Below the pieces are notes generated by a model. The model worked only from the letters and a program-made list of their open reading frames with translations. It was not told the origin of the DNA and did not search any database. Positions 7,863 through 16,847 of a DNA stretch of 64,000 bases are shown here, piece by piece. The stretch is taken from positions 62,001 to 126,000 of the forward strand of contig JACCET010000002.1 of the NCBI GenBank assembly GCA_013416405.1, in the 5' to 3' direction. How positions within the stretch are numbered: the stretch's first letter is position 1; each line of letters starts with the position of its first letter. The translations under genes and the position numbers were made by a program. The DNA is from Alcaligenaceae bacterium (GTDB lineage: Bacteria; Pseudomonadota; Gammaproteobacteria; Burkholderiales; Burkholderiaceae_B).

Positions 7863-8809
7863 CGCTTGCGGTTGGCGCGGGGGTGGGCCTGGTCGTAGGC
7901 CTGGGCCAGATGCTGGAAATCCAGGCGGGTATAGATTTGCGTGGTGGAAATATTGGCGTGGCCCAGCAGCTCTTGTACGGCACGCAAGTCTTGCGCCGAC
8001 TGCAGCATATGGCTGGCAAAACTGTGGCGCAAGCTGTGGGGGTGAACATGCACTGGCAAGCCTACCAGGCTGGCCAGTTTGTTCAGTTGCAGTTGCACTA
8101 CCCGTGGCGAGATGCGCTTGCCGCGTGCACCCAGAAACAAGGCGGCTGTGGCATCGGGGTCGGCTGAGCCGGCCAGCAACTGCTCACGCTTTTGTAGCCA
8201 CAGCGCGATGGCAGCCATGGCCTTGCCGCCCAGGGGTACGCTGCGTGTCTTGCCGCCTTTGCCTTTAACGATGGCCTCTTGCTCGTCGGGCTGGATCCAG
8301 CTGCTGGACTCATAGTTGGCTGTGCGCGTATAGCGCCAGTCCAGGCTGACCAGTTCGGCAAGGCGCAGGCCGCTGGAATAAAGTACCTCGAACATGGCCT
8401 GGTCGCGGCAATCGATGGCGGTCTGGGGCGCGGGCAGGTTGGGGCGGTCGAGCAAAACCTGGGTCTGTTCGACCGACAGAGCCTTGGGCAAACTGCGGGG
8501 TATCTTGGGCGCGCGCACGCCGGCAACCGGATTGGATTCCATGCCGACCTGGGGCGCCCACCACTGAAAAAAACCACGCCAGGCCGCCAGGGCGCGTGCC
8601 AGGCTACGCGGCTTGAGCCCTTGCCCATGCAGGCGTGCAACTGCCTGCCGGATATGACTCTCGGTGCAACGTTCGAGTGTCAGGTCGGGGTGGCACTGGA
8701 TCAGATGGTGCAGGTCTTGCCGGTATCCCGACAAGGTGTGAGCGGAGTAACGGCGATGGCCCTGCAGGTGTGCAAGCCATTGCTCCATGTGGTCGGGCAG
8801 GGCATGCAT
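7859..8809 (-). CDS. xerC: site-specific tyrosine recombinase XerC
   Basis: A 316-residue tyrosine recombinase. It has an N-terminal SAM-like core-binding domain (HRRYSAHTLSGYRQDLHHL) and a catalytic domain with the active-site pattern: Arg in YSSGLRLAELVSLDW, His-x-x-Arg in HPHSLRHSFASHML, and the nucleophile Tyr in GHANISTTQIYTRLDF. XerC with XerD resolves chromosome dimers at dif. The length and the downstream position next to a DUF484 gene and dapF match the usual proteobacterial dapF-DUF484-xerC order, so this is the housekeeping XerC and not an integrase of a mobile element. Confidence 0.93.
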   Translation of the reverse strand: MHALPDHMEQWLAHLQGHRRYSAHTLSGYRQDLHHLIQCHPDLTLERCTESHIRQAVARLHGQGLKPRSLARALAAWRGFFQWWAPQVGMESNPVAGVRAPKIPRSLPKALSVEQTQVLLDRPNLPAPQTAIDCRDQAMFEVLYSSGLRLAELVSLDWRYTRTANYESSSWIQPDEQEAIVKGKGGKTRSVPLGGKAMAAIALWLQKREQLLAGSADPDATAALFLGARGKRISPRVVQLQLNKLASLVGLPVHVHPHSLRHSFASHMLQSAQDLRAVQELLGHANISTTQIYTRLDFQHLAQAYDQAHPRANRKR

Positions 8810-8863
8810 GGGGCGCGACTCCTTGGATAGTGTGAACAGGTCCTAGTCTTTAAGCGTAGACCT

Positions 8864-9550
8864 TTAAGCGTAGACGTCTGGTTTGGCGGGGCCTTGCAGA
8901 CGTTGCAGGCTGGCGCTGGTTAGCCGGTTGATGGTGTCCAGAAAGGCGGTGCCCATATCGGGCGTAAAACGCTCGGCGTCGTCTGAGCCCAGCACCAGCA
9001 AGCCTATGGGCTCGCCGCTGCCATGAGGGCGCAGCGCAATCATGGCCAGCGAAACAGGCTGTGTACCCAACCACGTAGCCGCTTCCTGGTCTGCGTATGC
9101 GCCACAATAAGGCGTTGTCAGTTCGCGCGCGTAAGACCGTATGCTGTCGGTGACGTCCTGGTTGAATTCGCTGTCTTGCAGGCCGGAGAGATCCCACAGG
9201 CGCAGCGCAATCGTGGACAAATCAAACAGATCGCCCAGGCTGCGCACAATGTGGCCAGGCAGCTGCGCGGCATTTTCTTCGGCCAGCATGCGGCAGCACC
9301 AGTCCATGAGCGTGTTGGTAATGCGTTCGTTGCCGCTGGCATTGTGCATCAGCCCGGACAACTTCCATTCCAGATCCTTGGCGCGCGCGCGCAGCGTCAT
9401 GATCTGGCGCTCCCCCAGGGAAATGGCGCGTGTTTCGTTGGGATGAGGCACGCGCAAATTGGCGAACAGCTCGGCGTGATCCTGGAAGAAGGCGGGGTTT
9501 TCTTGCAAAAACTGCGCAATATGCTCGGCGGAAAGACTGTCTGCACTCAT
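8864..9550 (-). CDS. DUF484 family protein (GAF-like)
   Basis: A 228-residue protein of the DUF484 family. The N-terminal segment [30 protein letters not shown] is the family hallmark; a helical linker follows and the C-terminal half resembles a GAF fold ([35 protein letters not shown]). The molecular function is not established. It lies between dapF, with which its ATG overlaps (ATGA), and xerC, an order seen in many proteobacteria. I infer co-transcription with both. Confidence 0.88.
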   Translation of the reverse strand: MSADSLSAEHIAQFLQENPAFFQDHAELFANLRVPHPNETRAISLGERQIMTLRARAKDLEWKLSGLMHNASGNERITNTLMDWCCRMLAEENAAQLPGHIVRSLGDLFDLSTIALRLWDLSGLQDSEFNQDVTDSIRSYARELTTPYCGAYADQEAATWLGTQPVSLAMIALRPHGSGEPIGLLVLGSDDAERFTPDMGTAFLDTINRLTSASLQRLQGPAKPDVYA

Positions 9551-10440
9551 GGCTGTAAAAAATCCTTAGTGGTGAACTGTTCAGTTAGCGTGTCGATGTC
9601 GACCTGGCCGGTAAACACGGTAGTGGCCGGGCCGCTCATGTGCAAGCTGTTGTTTAGCCAGGTGATGGTCAGTGGTCCGCCCCGGGTATGCACAAGCACG
9701 GGGCTGTCAAGCAGGCCACGGCGTATGCCCGCCACTGCGGCCGCGCAGGCGCCGGTGCCACAGGCCAGTGTTTCGCCCGCACCGCGTTCATAGACACGCA
9801 GCTTGATGGTGTTGCGATCTACGATTTGCATGAAGCCTGCGTTGACTCGCTGCTGGAAGCGCGGGTGTGATTCTATTAATGGCCCGATGGTACCCACTGC
9901 CGCAGTTTGCACGTTTTCAACGATTTGCACGGCATGCGGATTGGATATGGCGACCAGTGATAGCTGGACGTCTTGATGTCCGGGCAGGGGCAAGGACCAC
10001 AGGGTGTCGTTTGCGCAGGGAGTGGATTGCAGGCCTTGGGCGTCGAAGGCCAGGGCTTGTGGTTCAAAGCGTGTCTCGCCCATTTCGACCGACACGCCGT
10101 CGGTGTCGGTATCGTGCAGGGTAATGATGCCGGTTTTGATTTCGGCACGCAGGGGGTTGCGGCGCGAGAGGCCTTGTTCGTGCACGAAGCGCACGAAGCA
10201 GCGTGCGCCGTTGCCACAGTGTTCGACTTCGCTGCCGTCGGCGTTGAAGATGCGGTAGCGGAAGTCGGCTTCGGGGTGCAGTGGGGTTTCGACCAGCAGG
10301 ATCTGGTCGGCGCCGATGCCAAAGTGGCGGTCGGCCAGTGCCCGCGCCCGCTCGGGCGTAAGGTCTATGGCTTGTCGCACGCCGTCGAGCACGACAAAGT
10401 CGTTGCCGGCGCCGTGCATTTTTACGAAGTTCCAGTTCAT
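9547..10440 (-). CDS. dapF: diaminopimelate epimerase DapF
   Basis: A 297-residue DapF. The two catalytic cysteines lie in [10 protein letters not shown] and [10 protein letters not shown]; the N-terminus [19 protein letters not shown] is the classic start. The enzyme interconverts LL- and meso-diaminopimelate for lysine and peptidoglycan synthesis. I set the start at the ATG at 10440 because the upstream 17-codon extension (to 10491) has no family similarity. It is the first gene of the dapF-DUF484-xerC operon. Confidence 0.95.
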   Translation of the reverse strand: MNWNFVKMHGAGNDFVVLDGVRQAIDLTPERARALADRHFGIGADQILLVETPLHPEADFRYRIFNADGSEVEHCGNGARCFVRFVHEQGLSRRNPLRAEIKTGIITLHDTDTDGVSVEMGETRFEPQALAFDAQGLQSTPCANDTLWSLPLPGHQDVQLSLVAISNPHAVQIVENVQTAAVGTIGPLIESHPRFQQRVNAGFMQIVDRNTIKLRVYERGAGETLACGTGACAAAVAGIRRGLLDSPVLVHTRGGPLTITWLNNSLHMSGPATTVFTGQVDIDTLTEQFTTKDFLQP

Positions 10441-10505
10441 GATGGGGACATTATCGCGGATTAGGGCGGGTTTGTGGTGGCTTCTTGCCACGTGCGGCTT
10501 TGTGA

Positions 10506-10568
10506 TGTGACTGGTGATGGTTTCTTGCGCCGAGCAGCAGCGTGTTGTGACTGGTGATGGTTTCTTGC
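10506..10568 (+). repeat. 23-bp direct repeat next to element A
   Basis: The sequence beginning TGTGACTGGTGATGG occurs at 10506-10528 and again, identical over 23 bp, at 10546-10568. The second unit abuts the left end of element A. This may be a small duplication left by insertion or replication slippage. Confidence 0.7.
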
Positions 10569-10569
10569 A

Positions 10570-10785
10570 CGGTGCAGCCAGGTGTCCGGGGTGCCGCTCC
10601 TATCGCTGCGCCCGCCGAAGGCGGGTACCCTTGCCCTGGCCTCCAGTCGGGGTCGGACGCGAACTCGCCTGAAACAGTCCCCCGGACTGTTTCAGACTCA
10701 GACAGCGCGTCCTCTTGCGCCCCGCCTGGAGGTCAGGGCTGCGGCTTGCTCAACGTCGCTCTACCCCGGACACCTGGCTGCACCG
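10570..10785 (+). repeat. structured repeat element A, copy 1
   Basis: A 216-bp element bounded by perfect 23-bp terminal inverted repeats (10570-10592 and 10763-10785, starting CGGTGCAGCCAGG). Inside are nested stems: CCCGCC-GAA-GGCGGG, TGAAACAGTCC-CCC-GGACTGTTTCA at 10670-10694, and a flanking CCTGGCCTCCAG with CTGGAGGTCAGG. A related copy in opposite orientation is at 32922-33144. No transposase is present, so it is either a MITE-like element or a structured RNA repeat. Confidence 0.8.
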
Positions 10786-10827
10786 GGTCAATGAAATCCA
10801 TGGCGATACCCGCCCCAATATTCACCA

Positions 10828-11068
10828 TTCTAAAAAGGCGTGTGTGGCTGGGGCTGTGCAGGCGCCTCGCGCACGCCGTTATAGGGCGGGCTGGCGAGGG
10901 TGCAAGGTCGCGGCTGTTTTGAGCCCGACGGGTGTCGGGCCACTGGCCCGACCGGGCGAGTTCCGCGACCGCCTCGGCAGGCTGGTCTATAACGGGAAAC
11001 CCCGGCGTAGCCGGGGTCGTGGCGCGTGAAGCCGGAGCAGTCCCTGCTACACACGCCTTTCTTTAGAA
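10828..11068 (+). repeat. structured repeat element B, copy 1
   Basis: About 241 bp with imperfect terminal inverted repeats (TTCTAAAAAGGCGTGTGTGG at the left; the reverse complement of TTCTAAAGAAAGGCGTGTGT at the right). Internal helices: CCGTTATAG 10876-10884 with 10987-10995; GGTCGCGG 10906-10913 with 10963-10970; GTCGGGCC-ACT-GGCCCGAC 10934-10952; CCCCGGC-GTA-GCCGGGG 11000-11016. It follows element A by about 40 bp. The inverted copy at 32503-32747 keeps all of these helices with different bases. Confidence 0.8.
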
Positions 11069-11166
11069 CGGGGCAATATCGGAAGCGCCAAGTTCGAAAG
11101 CGCCAAGTGCTGCTTCGAAGCATCGAGTCCGCCCCGAAACGCTAACCCCGCCAATATCGGCAGCAA

Positions 11167-12165
11167 TCAATCCAGCGACAGATTCAGTCGATTGATCACC
11201 TCTTCCCAGCGCTTCTTCTCATTCACCACCAACTCGGTCAAGCCCTCGGGCGTGGAAGGCGCCGGCGTGAAATACAAGGTCGCCATCTTCTGTTTCACAT
11301 CATCGCGCGCCAGAATCTTCGTGATGGATTCATTCAACTGCTTCACGATATCGTCAGGCGTGCCGGCCGGTACAAAGATCGCGTCCCAGGAAATGGACTC
11401 AAAGCCCGGATAACCCTGTGACGCCATCGTCGGGATGCCCGGCAGCACATCGCTGGCTTCCAGACTGGTAATGGCCAGCGCGCGCGCCTTGCCGGCCTTG
11501 ACCTGTGCCATCGCGATACCCGGCACCATGAAGCCGGCCTGCACATCGTTGTTCAGAATCGACGTAATGATTTGCGGAAAACCCGTGTAAGGAATTTGCT
11601 GCAGGCTGATGCCGGCCTGATGCTCAAGCATGGCCATGCCCAGGTGTGAAGAGCTGCCGGGACCGACCGTACCGTAGTTCAGCTCGCCGGGCTTGGCCTT
11701 GGCCAGGCTGACGAATTCCTGTACATCCTTGGCCTCGAAGTCTTGCGGAACCACCAGCACATTGGGGCTGGTGCCCACCAGCGAAATGGGTGCCAGGTCT
11801 TTCAGGGGATCGTAGCCCAGTGTTTTCTTGTACAGCGTGGGCGCGGTGACCATGGGTCCGTTGATGGTCAGGAGCAGCGTGTAGCCGTCAGGCTTGGCCT
11901 TGCTGGCCGCGCGCGTGCCGATGTTGCCGCCTGCGCCCGGCTTATTGTCGACGACCACGGCCTGGCCCAGGTCCTTGGCCAGTGGCTCGGCGATCGCGCG
12001 GGCCAGGATGTCGGGTGAAGAGCCGGCCGGGAAGGGCACTATCATCTGAATGGGCTTCTCGGGCCAGGCCGCGTGCGCGGCGGACGAAAAGGTAAAAGCC
12101 GCAGCGCAGGCCAGGGCCAGAGCTGATACGTGCAGGCGTCGCCGCGTGATGGAAGGTCCAGTCAT
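11167..12165 (-). CDS. Bug-family tripartite tricarboxylate transporter substrate-binding protein
   Basis: A 332-residue TctC/Bug-family periplasmic receptor. It has a signal peptide (LHVSALALACAAAFTFSSAAHA), then WPEKPIQMIVPFPAGSSPDILARAIAEPLAKDLGQ and VVVDNKPGAGGNIGTRAASKAKPDGYTLLL, which are family hallmarks. Such proteins bind carboxylates and similar small molecules; hundreds occur per genome in Bordetella and relatives, mostly without their own TctA/TctB membrane partners, as here. The ligand cannot be predicted. It is followed by gpsA with only about 25 bp difference in position upstream, but the two are functionally unrelated. Confidence 0.9.
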   Translation of the reverse strand: MTGPSITRRRLHVSALALACAAAFTFSSAAHAAWPEKPIQMIVPFPAGSSPDILARAIAEPLAKDLGQAVVVDNKPGAGGNIGTRAASKAKPDGYTLLLTINGPMVTAPTLYKKTLGYDPLKDLAPISLVGTSPNVLVVPQDFEAKDVQEFVSLAKAKPGELNYGTVGPGSSSHLGMAMLEHQAGISLQQIPYTGFPQIITSILNNDVQAGFMVPGIAMAQVKAGKARALAITSLEASDVLPGIPTMASQGYPGFESISWDAIFVPAGTPDDIVKQLNESITKILARDDVKQKMATLYFTPAPSTPEGLTELVVNEKKRWEEVINRLNLSLD

Positions 12166-12189
12166 GATGTATTCCTTGAGCAGAAAATA

Positions 12190-13251
12190 TTAGAAGTAAA
12201 CCGAAGGCGATTCAGGGCCGGCCTCGCGCGCAAGCAAGCCCGAGACGGCCTGCATGGGCGCCATGCCGTCGAACAAGACTTTACATACTGCCTCGGTGAT
12301 GGGCAGTGAGACTTCGTGCTGGCGCCCCAGGGCAAGCGCTGCGCGCGCGCAACGCACCCCTTCGGCGGTCAGGCCGCCGGCCAGGATGTCATCCAGTTTT
12401 TTACCCTGGGCGATGGCTATGCCTACCTGCCGGTTGCGAGACAGATCGCCGGTTGCGGTCAGCACCAGATCGCCCAGGCCCGTCAGGCCGGCGAATGTGG
12501 GGGCTTGCCCGCCCAGTGCCAGGCCCAGTCTTTGCATTTCGGCTAGGCCGCGCGTGATCAGCGCGGCCCTGGCGTTGGTGCCCAATGCCAGGCCGTCGGC
12601 GATACCGCAGGCGATGGCCATGACGTTCTTGAGCGCGCCACCCACTTCGACCCCGACGATATCGGTACTGGTATAGATGCGCGCATTTGCGCCGTGCAAG
12701 GCCTTGATGGTGGCTTGCGCCGTCCAATCGTGGGCGGTCGCTATGGTGAGCGCAACGGGCAGGCCTTGTGCGACTTCCCGTGCAAACGATGGCCCCGACA
12801 GCACGCCCAGTCCTAAATCAGGCATGGCTTCGAACGCCTGATTGGCGATCTGATGGGGAAGCTGTCCGGTATCGGGCTGAAAACCCTTGCATGTCCAGAC
12901 TATGCTGAGCATGCCGCGAGGCGGTGTTTGGGCCAGTGCCTGAGCCAGTTGCTCACACAGGCTGGCCAGCCCCGCCACAGGCACACCCAGAATGATCAGC
13001 GCGTTGTCGTCGTCGGCGCTGCAGACGTGCGCTATGGCCTGCTGAAAATCAGCGGTGGCCGCAAGTGTTGGTGGCAGGACGGTATCGGGCAGGTAGCGCG
13101 GATTGGCATGTTCCTGCGAGAGGGTGCGGGCCAGGTCGGGATTGCGGGCCCATAGCAAGGTATCGGCCCGCGCTGTGGCCAGTATGGCCAGCGCGGTGCC
13201 CCAGCTGCCGGCGCCCAGCACCGAGACACGTGGACGCGGCGGGGTGTTCAT
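12190..13251 (-). CDS. gpsA: NAD(P)H-dependent glycerol-3-phosphate dehydrogenase GpsA
   Basis: A 353-residue GpsA. The Rossmann motif [14 protein letters not shown] opens the protein; [19 protein letters not shown] and [39 protein letters not shown] are catalytic-domain hallmarks. It makes sn-glycerol 3-phosphate from dihydroxyacetone phosphate for phospholipids. I set the start at the ATG at 13251; the longer open frame to 13452 reads back through secB and lacks similarity. It follows secB by 2 bp, the same secB-gpsA order as in E. coli. Confidence 0.95.
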   Translation of the reverse strand: MNTPPRPRVSVLGAGSWGTALAILATARADTLLWARNPDLARTLSQEHANPRYLPDTVLPPTLAATADFQQAIAHVCSADDDNALIILGVPVAGLASLCEQLAQALAQTPPRGMLSIVWTCKGFQPDTGQLPHQIANQAFEAMPDLGLGVLSGPSFAREVAQGLPVALTIATAHDWTAQATIKALHGANARIYTSTDIVGVEVGGALKNVMAIACGIADGLALGTNARAALITRGLAEMQRLGLALGGQAPTFAGLTGLGDLVLTATGDLSRNRQVGIAIAQGKKLDDILAGGLTAEGVRCARAALALGRQHEVSLPITEAVCKVLFDGMAPMQAVSGLLAREAGPESPSVYF

Positions 13252-13253
13252 CC

Positions 13254-13778
13254 TTATTGGCGTGTGGCGCCGGGAGGCAGGATGATGCCGGAATCTTCTT
13301 TGCCGGCTTCCTGTTGCTGAGATAGTTCGGCAATACGCTGTTCGTACATGCTTTGGAAGTTGACTTCTGCCAGGTGCAGAGCCGGCAGCGATGTGCGATT
13401 GATGGCGTCGGCGATGTTGGCGCGCAAATAGGGATACAGCATGGTCGGGCAAACGATGCCCAACAGAGGATCGAGCTGTTCGGCAGGAATGTTGGCGGCT
13501 TCGAAAATGCCGGCCTGGGTGGCTTCGACCAGGTACAAAACCTTGTCCTGGATGCGCGTGGTGACGGTTGCGGTCACGGTGGCTTCGAAAACGGTATCGG
13601 CCAGGCGCTGTCCGCCCACGTTCAGGGAAATCTCGACCGAGGGGGCTTCCTGTTCAAGGAAAATCTGTGGCGCATTGGGCATTTCCAGCGACAAATCTTT
13701 TACATAAGTGCGCTGCAGGCTGAAGCTGGGGTCTTGGCTGGCTTGTGCTTCCTGGTTGTTCTGCTTCTGTTCGGACAT
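13254..13778 (-). CDS. secB: protein-export chaperone SecB
   Basis: A 174-residue SecB. The conserved core includes [31 protein letters not shown] and [42 protein letters not shown]. The tetramer holds preproteins unfolded and passes them to SecA. The ATG at 13778 is preferred; a TTG four codons earlier is open. The C-terminal tail is extended and ends LPPGATRQ. It sits between grxC and gpsA. Confidence 0.95.
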   Translation of the reverse strand: MSEQKQNNQEAQASQDPSFSLQRTYVKDLSLEMPNAPQIFLEQEAPSVEISLNVGGQRLADTVFEATVTATVTTRIQDKVLYLVEATQAGIFEAANIPAEQLDPLLGIVCPTMLYPYLRANIADAINRTSLPALHLAEVNFQSMYEQRIAELSQQQEAGKEDSGIILPPGATRQ

Positions 13779-13814
13779 GTAATTTTCCAAAAATGGGGGT
13801 TGAGTTGGAGCCGT

Positions 13815-14078
13815 TCAGGCTTCAGCGTTAAGCAAGGGCATCAGGCCGTTGGCTCTATCCAGCGCGGCCAGTTCATCGTAGCCGCCTACATGGGTCTGGC
13901 CTATGTAGATTTGCGGCACGGTGCGCCGGCCCGTGCGTTCCATCATGATGGCGCGCTGCTGGGGATCCTGGTCGATGCGGATCTTCTGAATTTCGCTCAC
14001 ACCGCGCTGCTTGAGCAGCATTTCGGCGCGCACGCAATAGGGGCACACTGCGGTGCTATACATTGTTACGGTAGCCAT
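13815..14078 (-). CDS. grxC: glutaredoxin 3 GrxC
   Basis: An 87-residue glutaredoxin with active site CPYC (YSTAVCPYCVRAEMLL), the glutathione-binding RTVPQIYIG and the GGYDELAALD segment. It reduces disulfides and glutathionylated proteins in the cytoplasm with glutathione. The ATG at 14078 has AAAGGTG in the right place upstream. It is between the rhodanese gene and secB, as in E. coli (yibN-grxC-secB-gpsA). Confidence 0.93.
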   Translation of the reverse strand: MATVTMYSTAVCPYCVRAEMLLKQRGVSEIQKIRIDQDPQQRAIMMERTGRRTVPQIYIGQTHVGGYDELAALDRANGLMPLLNAEA

Positions 14079-14091
14079 GGTCACCTTTGGA

Positions 14092-14502
14092 TCAATGTTT
14101 TTTGGATAGCGGCATGCCGCTATGTACCCATCCGGTCAGGCCTTCATTCAGGCTGACAGCCTGGTTATATCCTTGCTTGCGCAACGTGCCTGCCACGCGT
14201 GCCGAGTCGCGGCCGCGATCGCAAACTACAATGATAGGCTTGTCTTTGGGCAAAGAACCCAGTTTAGCCTGAAGATCGGCCGCAGGCAGATTGCGCGCCT
14301 GGGGTATGCTGCCGGTTTTGAATGCTTCGCTGCTGCGTACATCCAGGAACAGCCCTTGCTGCTGGTTGGCCAGTTGCACCGCCTGCTGCGCGGTTACGGT
14401 TTTGCCGCCGCCCTTGAGCAGGTTGGGCAAGGCCAGCATGACCCCGGCTGCGATGGCAACGAACAGGAAAATCAGATTGTTTTGGTCTAGAAAAAAGTCC
14501 AC
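14092..14502 (-). CDS. membrane-anchored rhodanese-like protein (YibN type)
   Basis: A 136-residue protein with one N-terminal membrane helix ([20 protein letters not shown]) and a single rhodanese domain. The active-site loop is CDRGRDSA, with the catalytic cysteine, followed by [15 protein letters not shown]. It likely handles persulfide sulfur at the inner membrane; the exact substrate is unknown. It is the first gene of the rhodanese-grxC-secB-gpsA run and is divergent from gpmA, sharing an upstream region of about 90 bp. Confidence 0.87.
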   Translation of the reverse strand: MDFFLDQNNLIFLFVAIAAGVMLALPNLLKGGGKTVTAQQAVQLANQQQGLFLDVRSSEAFKTGSIPQARNLPAADLQAKLGSLPKDKPIIVVCDRGRDSARVAGTLRKQGYNQAVSLNEGLTGWVHSGMPLSKKH

Positions 14503-14591
14503 TTTGTATCCCGAAAAGGCCTTTGAAAAAAAGGCGGAATCCGGGGATTATAAAATGGACAGCGAATTTCAACTTTTGGGCGACTTTTATC

Positions 14592-15341
14592 ATGCATAAA
14601 CTTGTTCTGATGCGCCATGGCGAAAGCCAATGGAATCTGGAAAACCGCTTTACCGGCTGGACCGATGTGGATCTGACCGATACGGGGCGCGAGCAGGCTT
14701 TTCAGGCCGGCAAGCTGCTTAGGGAAAAAGGCTTTGAGTTCGATCTGGCCTATACCTCGGTGCTCAAGCGCGCCATACGCACGCTCTGGATTGCCCTGGA
14801 CGCCATGGATGCCATGCATACGCCCACCGGGTTGAGCTGGCGCCTGAACGAGCGCCATTATGGCGCGCTGCAAGGCTTGAACAAGGCCGAGACCGCTGCA
14901 AAATACGGTGACGAGCAGGTACTGATCTGGCGCCGTGCCTACGCCATTGCGCCCAATCCCCTTGATGTCGATGATCCGCGCCATCCGCGCTTTGATCGGC
15001 GTTATGCCAAGATAGCGGCCGACAAGCTGCCTGCCACCGAGTGCCTGCAAGACACGGTAGAGCGTGTATTGCCTTTCTGGAGCGAATCCATTGCACCGGC
15101 CATACGCGCCGGACGACGCGTGCTGGTTGCGGCGCACGGCAACAGCCTGCGGGCGCTGATCAAACACCTTGACGGCATTTCCGACGACGACATCGTGCAT
15201 CTGAACATTCCTACAGGCCAGCCGCTGGTGTATGAACTCGACGACGATCTGCGTCCCTTGCGCCATTACTATCTGGGCGATCCGGCCGAGATCGAAGCGG
15301 CCATGGCTGCGGTGGCCAATCAGGGCAAGGCAAGGAAATAA
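14592..15341 (+). CDS. gpmA: 2,3-bisphosphoglycerate-dependent phosphoglycerate mutase GpmA
   Basis: A 249-residue dPGM. It has the phosphohistidine motif [27 protein letters not shown], the segment [18 protein letters not shown], and the second catalytic histidine in [17 protein letters not shown]. It interconverts 3- and 2-phosphoglycerate in glycolysis. The ATG at 14592 is the family start; the open frame upstream to 14523 is not conserved. It is followed within 3 bp by the envC-like gene. Confidence 0.95.
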   Translation: MHKLVLMRHGESQWNLENRFTGWTDVDLTDTGREQAFQAGKLLREKGFEFDLAYTSVLKRAIRTLWIALDAMDAMHTPTGLSWRLNERHYGALQGLNKAETAAKYGDEQVLIWRRAYAIAPNPLDVDDPRHPRFDRRYAKIAADKLPATECLQDTVERVLPFWSESIAPAIRAGRRVLVAAHGNSLRALIKHLDGISDDDIVHLNIPTGQPLVYELDDDLRPLRHYYLGDPAEIEAAMAAVANQGKARK

Positions 15342-15343
15342 GC

Positions 15344-16744
15344 ATGCGTCGTGCGTTGGGCTGTGCGTTGCTGTTGTGGGCCGGGTTGGCCTGCGGCGCA
15401 GAACCGACGCTGACGCAAAAGCAGGCGGCTGCGCGCGAAGAGCGGGCGCAAATGCGCGACCGCATTGCCGATTTGCAGAAAGAGATAGAGCGCAGCACGT
15501 CGTCACGTCGTGATGCAGCCAACCAGCTCAAGGCGTCCGAGACGGCGATTTCGGCCAGCAACCGGCGCCTGTCCGAGCTGGCCGAGCGCCAGCGCGACGC
15601 CAAGCTGGAATTGCGCGATATCGAAAGCCAGACGGCGCAGCAAAAAGAACAATTGAAGGCGCGCCAGCATGAGCTGGGCGAGCAGATGCGGGCTCAGTAT
15701 GCGGGCGGACTGTCGCCCTGGACGGCGCTGCTGTCGGGCAATAATCCGCAGGAAATTGGACGCGACCTGAGTTATCTGGGCTACATCACACAGGCACAGG
15801 CCGATGCGGTGATCGCCGTCAGGCAGGCGCTGGACAAGCTGGCGCAGCTGCAGGCCCAGTCGCAAGCGTATACGCGTGAGCTGGCTCAGCTGGCGCAAGA
15901 CACCGAAGACGAGAAAGCCAGGCTGGAAGAGCAAAAGTCCGAACGCCAGCAAGTGCTGCAGCGCATAGAGTCCGAGTTGCAGGCACAGCGTGGCCAGGCG
16001 GCCGAGCTCAAGCAGAATGACCAGCGCCTGGGCAAGCTGATCACCGGCCTGGAAGTTGCGATAGAGCAACAACGGGAAGCTGCCCGCATCGCCGAGGAAA
16101 AACGCCGTGCTGAAGCGGCCCGGGTAGCACAGGAAAAACGGCGCGCCGAAGCCGCCCGCCAGGAACAGGCACGCCAGGCGGCACTGGCCGCGCAGCAGGC
16201 CAGGAACGAGCGCGAGCGCCAGGAGGCCGAGCAGGTACGCCTGCAAGTCGAGCAGGCCAGGGCCAAGGCCCGCGCCCAGGAGCTGGCCGCTGCCAAGGCG
16301 GAAGCGGCCGCCAGCACAGCCACCCCCGTGCGCACCGAGCCTGCGGGTGGTTTCAAGGGGCTGCGCAAGGGTGCTCCCTATCCGGTATCCAGCCGCAGTA
16401 CCTTGGGACGTTTTGGCGCAGAGCGGCCCGATGGCGGCTTGTGGCGTGGTATTGTGCTGCAGGCGCCCGAAGGTAGCGCCATCAGGGCCATTGCTGCCGG
16501 GCGCGTGGTATATGCCAATTGGTTGAGTGGTTTCGGCAACATCATGATCGTCGATCATGGCGCCAAATACTTAAGCGTGTATGCTTACAATCAAAGCTTG
16601 CTCAAGCGCGTGGGCGATATTGTGGGCGCGGGCGACACCATTGCCACAGTGGGCGCAACGGGCGGGCAGGTCGAGGCTGGCCTATACTTCGAAATCAGGC
16701 ACCAGGGTGTTCCCGTGAATCCCCTGCTTTGGTTAAAGCAGTAA
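15344..16744 (+). CDS. EnvC-like murein hydrolase activator (coiled coil plus degenerate LytM domain)
   Basis: A 466-residue periplasmic protein. A signal peptide (LGCALLLWAGLACGAEP) is followed by a long coiled coil (about residues 20-320, rich in Q, E, R and A, including repeats like EEKRRAEAARVAQ) and a C-terminal M23/LytM domain. The LytM domain keeps FEIRHQG, but SVYAYNQSLL has Tyr where active M23 enzymes have the catalytic His, and the first zinc site is absent. That pattern is typical of EnvC, which activates amidases at the division septum rather than cutting murein. Position after gpmA and before ctpA matches other betaproteobacteria. Confidence 0.85.
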   Translation: MRRALGCALLLWAGLACGAEPTLTQKQAAAREERAQMRDRIADLQKEIERSTSSRRDAANQLKASETAISASNRRLSELAERQRDAKLELRDIESQTAQQKEQLKARQHELGEQMRAQYAGGLSPWTALLSGNNPQEIGRDLSYLGYITQAQADAVIAVRQALDKLAQLQAQSQAYTRELAQLAQDTEDEKARLEEQKSERQQVLQRIESELQAQRGQAAELKQNDQRLGKLITGLEVAIEQQREAARIAEEKRRAEAARVAQEKRRAEAARQEQARQAALAAQQARNERERQEAEQVRLQVEQARAKARAQELAAAKAEAAASTATPVRTEPAGGFKGLRKGAPYPVSSRSTLGRFGAERPDGGLWRGIVLQAPEGSAIRAIAAGRVVYANWLSGFGNIMIVDHGAKYLSVYAYNQSLLKRVGDIVGAGDTIATVGATGGQVEAGLYFEIRHQGVPVNPLLWLKQ

Positions 16745-16847
16745 TTTCGTTACTATTTAGTAGTAATGCGCAAACCCTGCCTAAAGGCGGTAGTTCATTT
16801 GCAGCGGCAGGCGCATTCAGTTTATTCATACTACTTCGGGAATGTGC

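Larger units (their letters stand above)
10441..11166. other. gene-free stretch filled by structured repeats
   Basis: About 725 bp separate dapF from the Bug-protein gene. It contains a 23-bp direct repeat and elements A and B (below). Short open frames inside it recur in the second copy of the repeats only because the DNA is related; they change frame content at the stems and show no protein family, so I do not call genes here. Confidence 0.75.

Noticed and set aside
7859-8809. xerC as an integrase of a mobile element
   Set aside because: No attachment repeats or phage genes nearby, and the dapF-DUF484-xerC order marks the housekeeping recombinase.
10554-10922. Short frames in the repeat regions, with similar translations at 32869-33129
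   Set aside because: The similarity comes from element A being repeated DNA; the frames run across terminal inverted repeats and hairpins and have no start signals.
14487-15506. Minus-strand open frame (339 codons) opposite gpmA
   Set aside because: gpmA on the plus strand has both catalytic histidines and full length.
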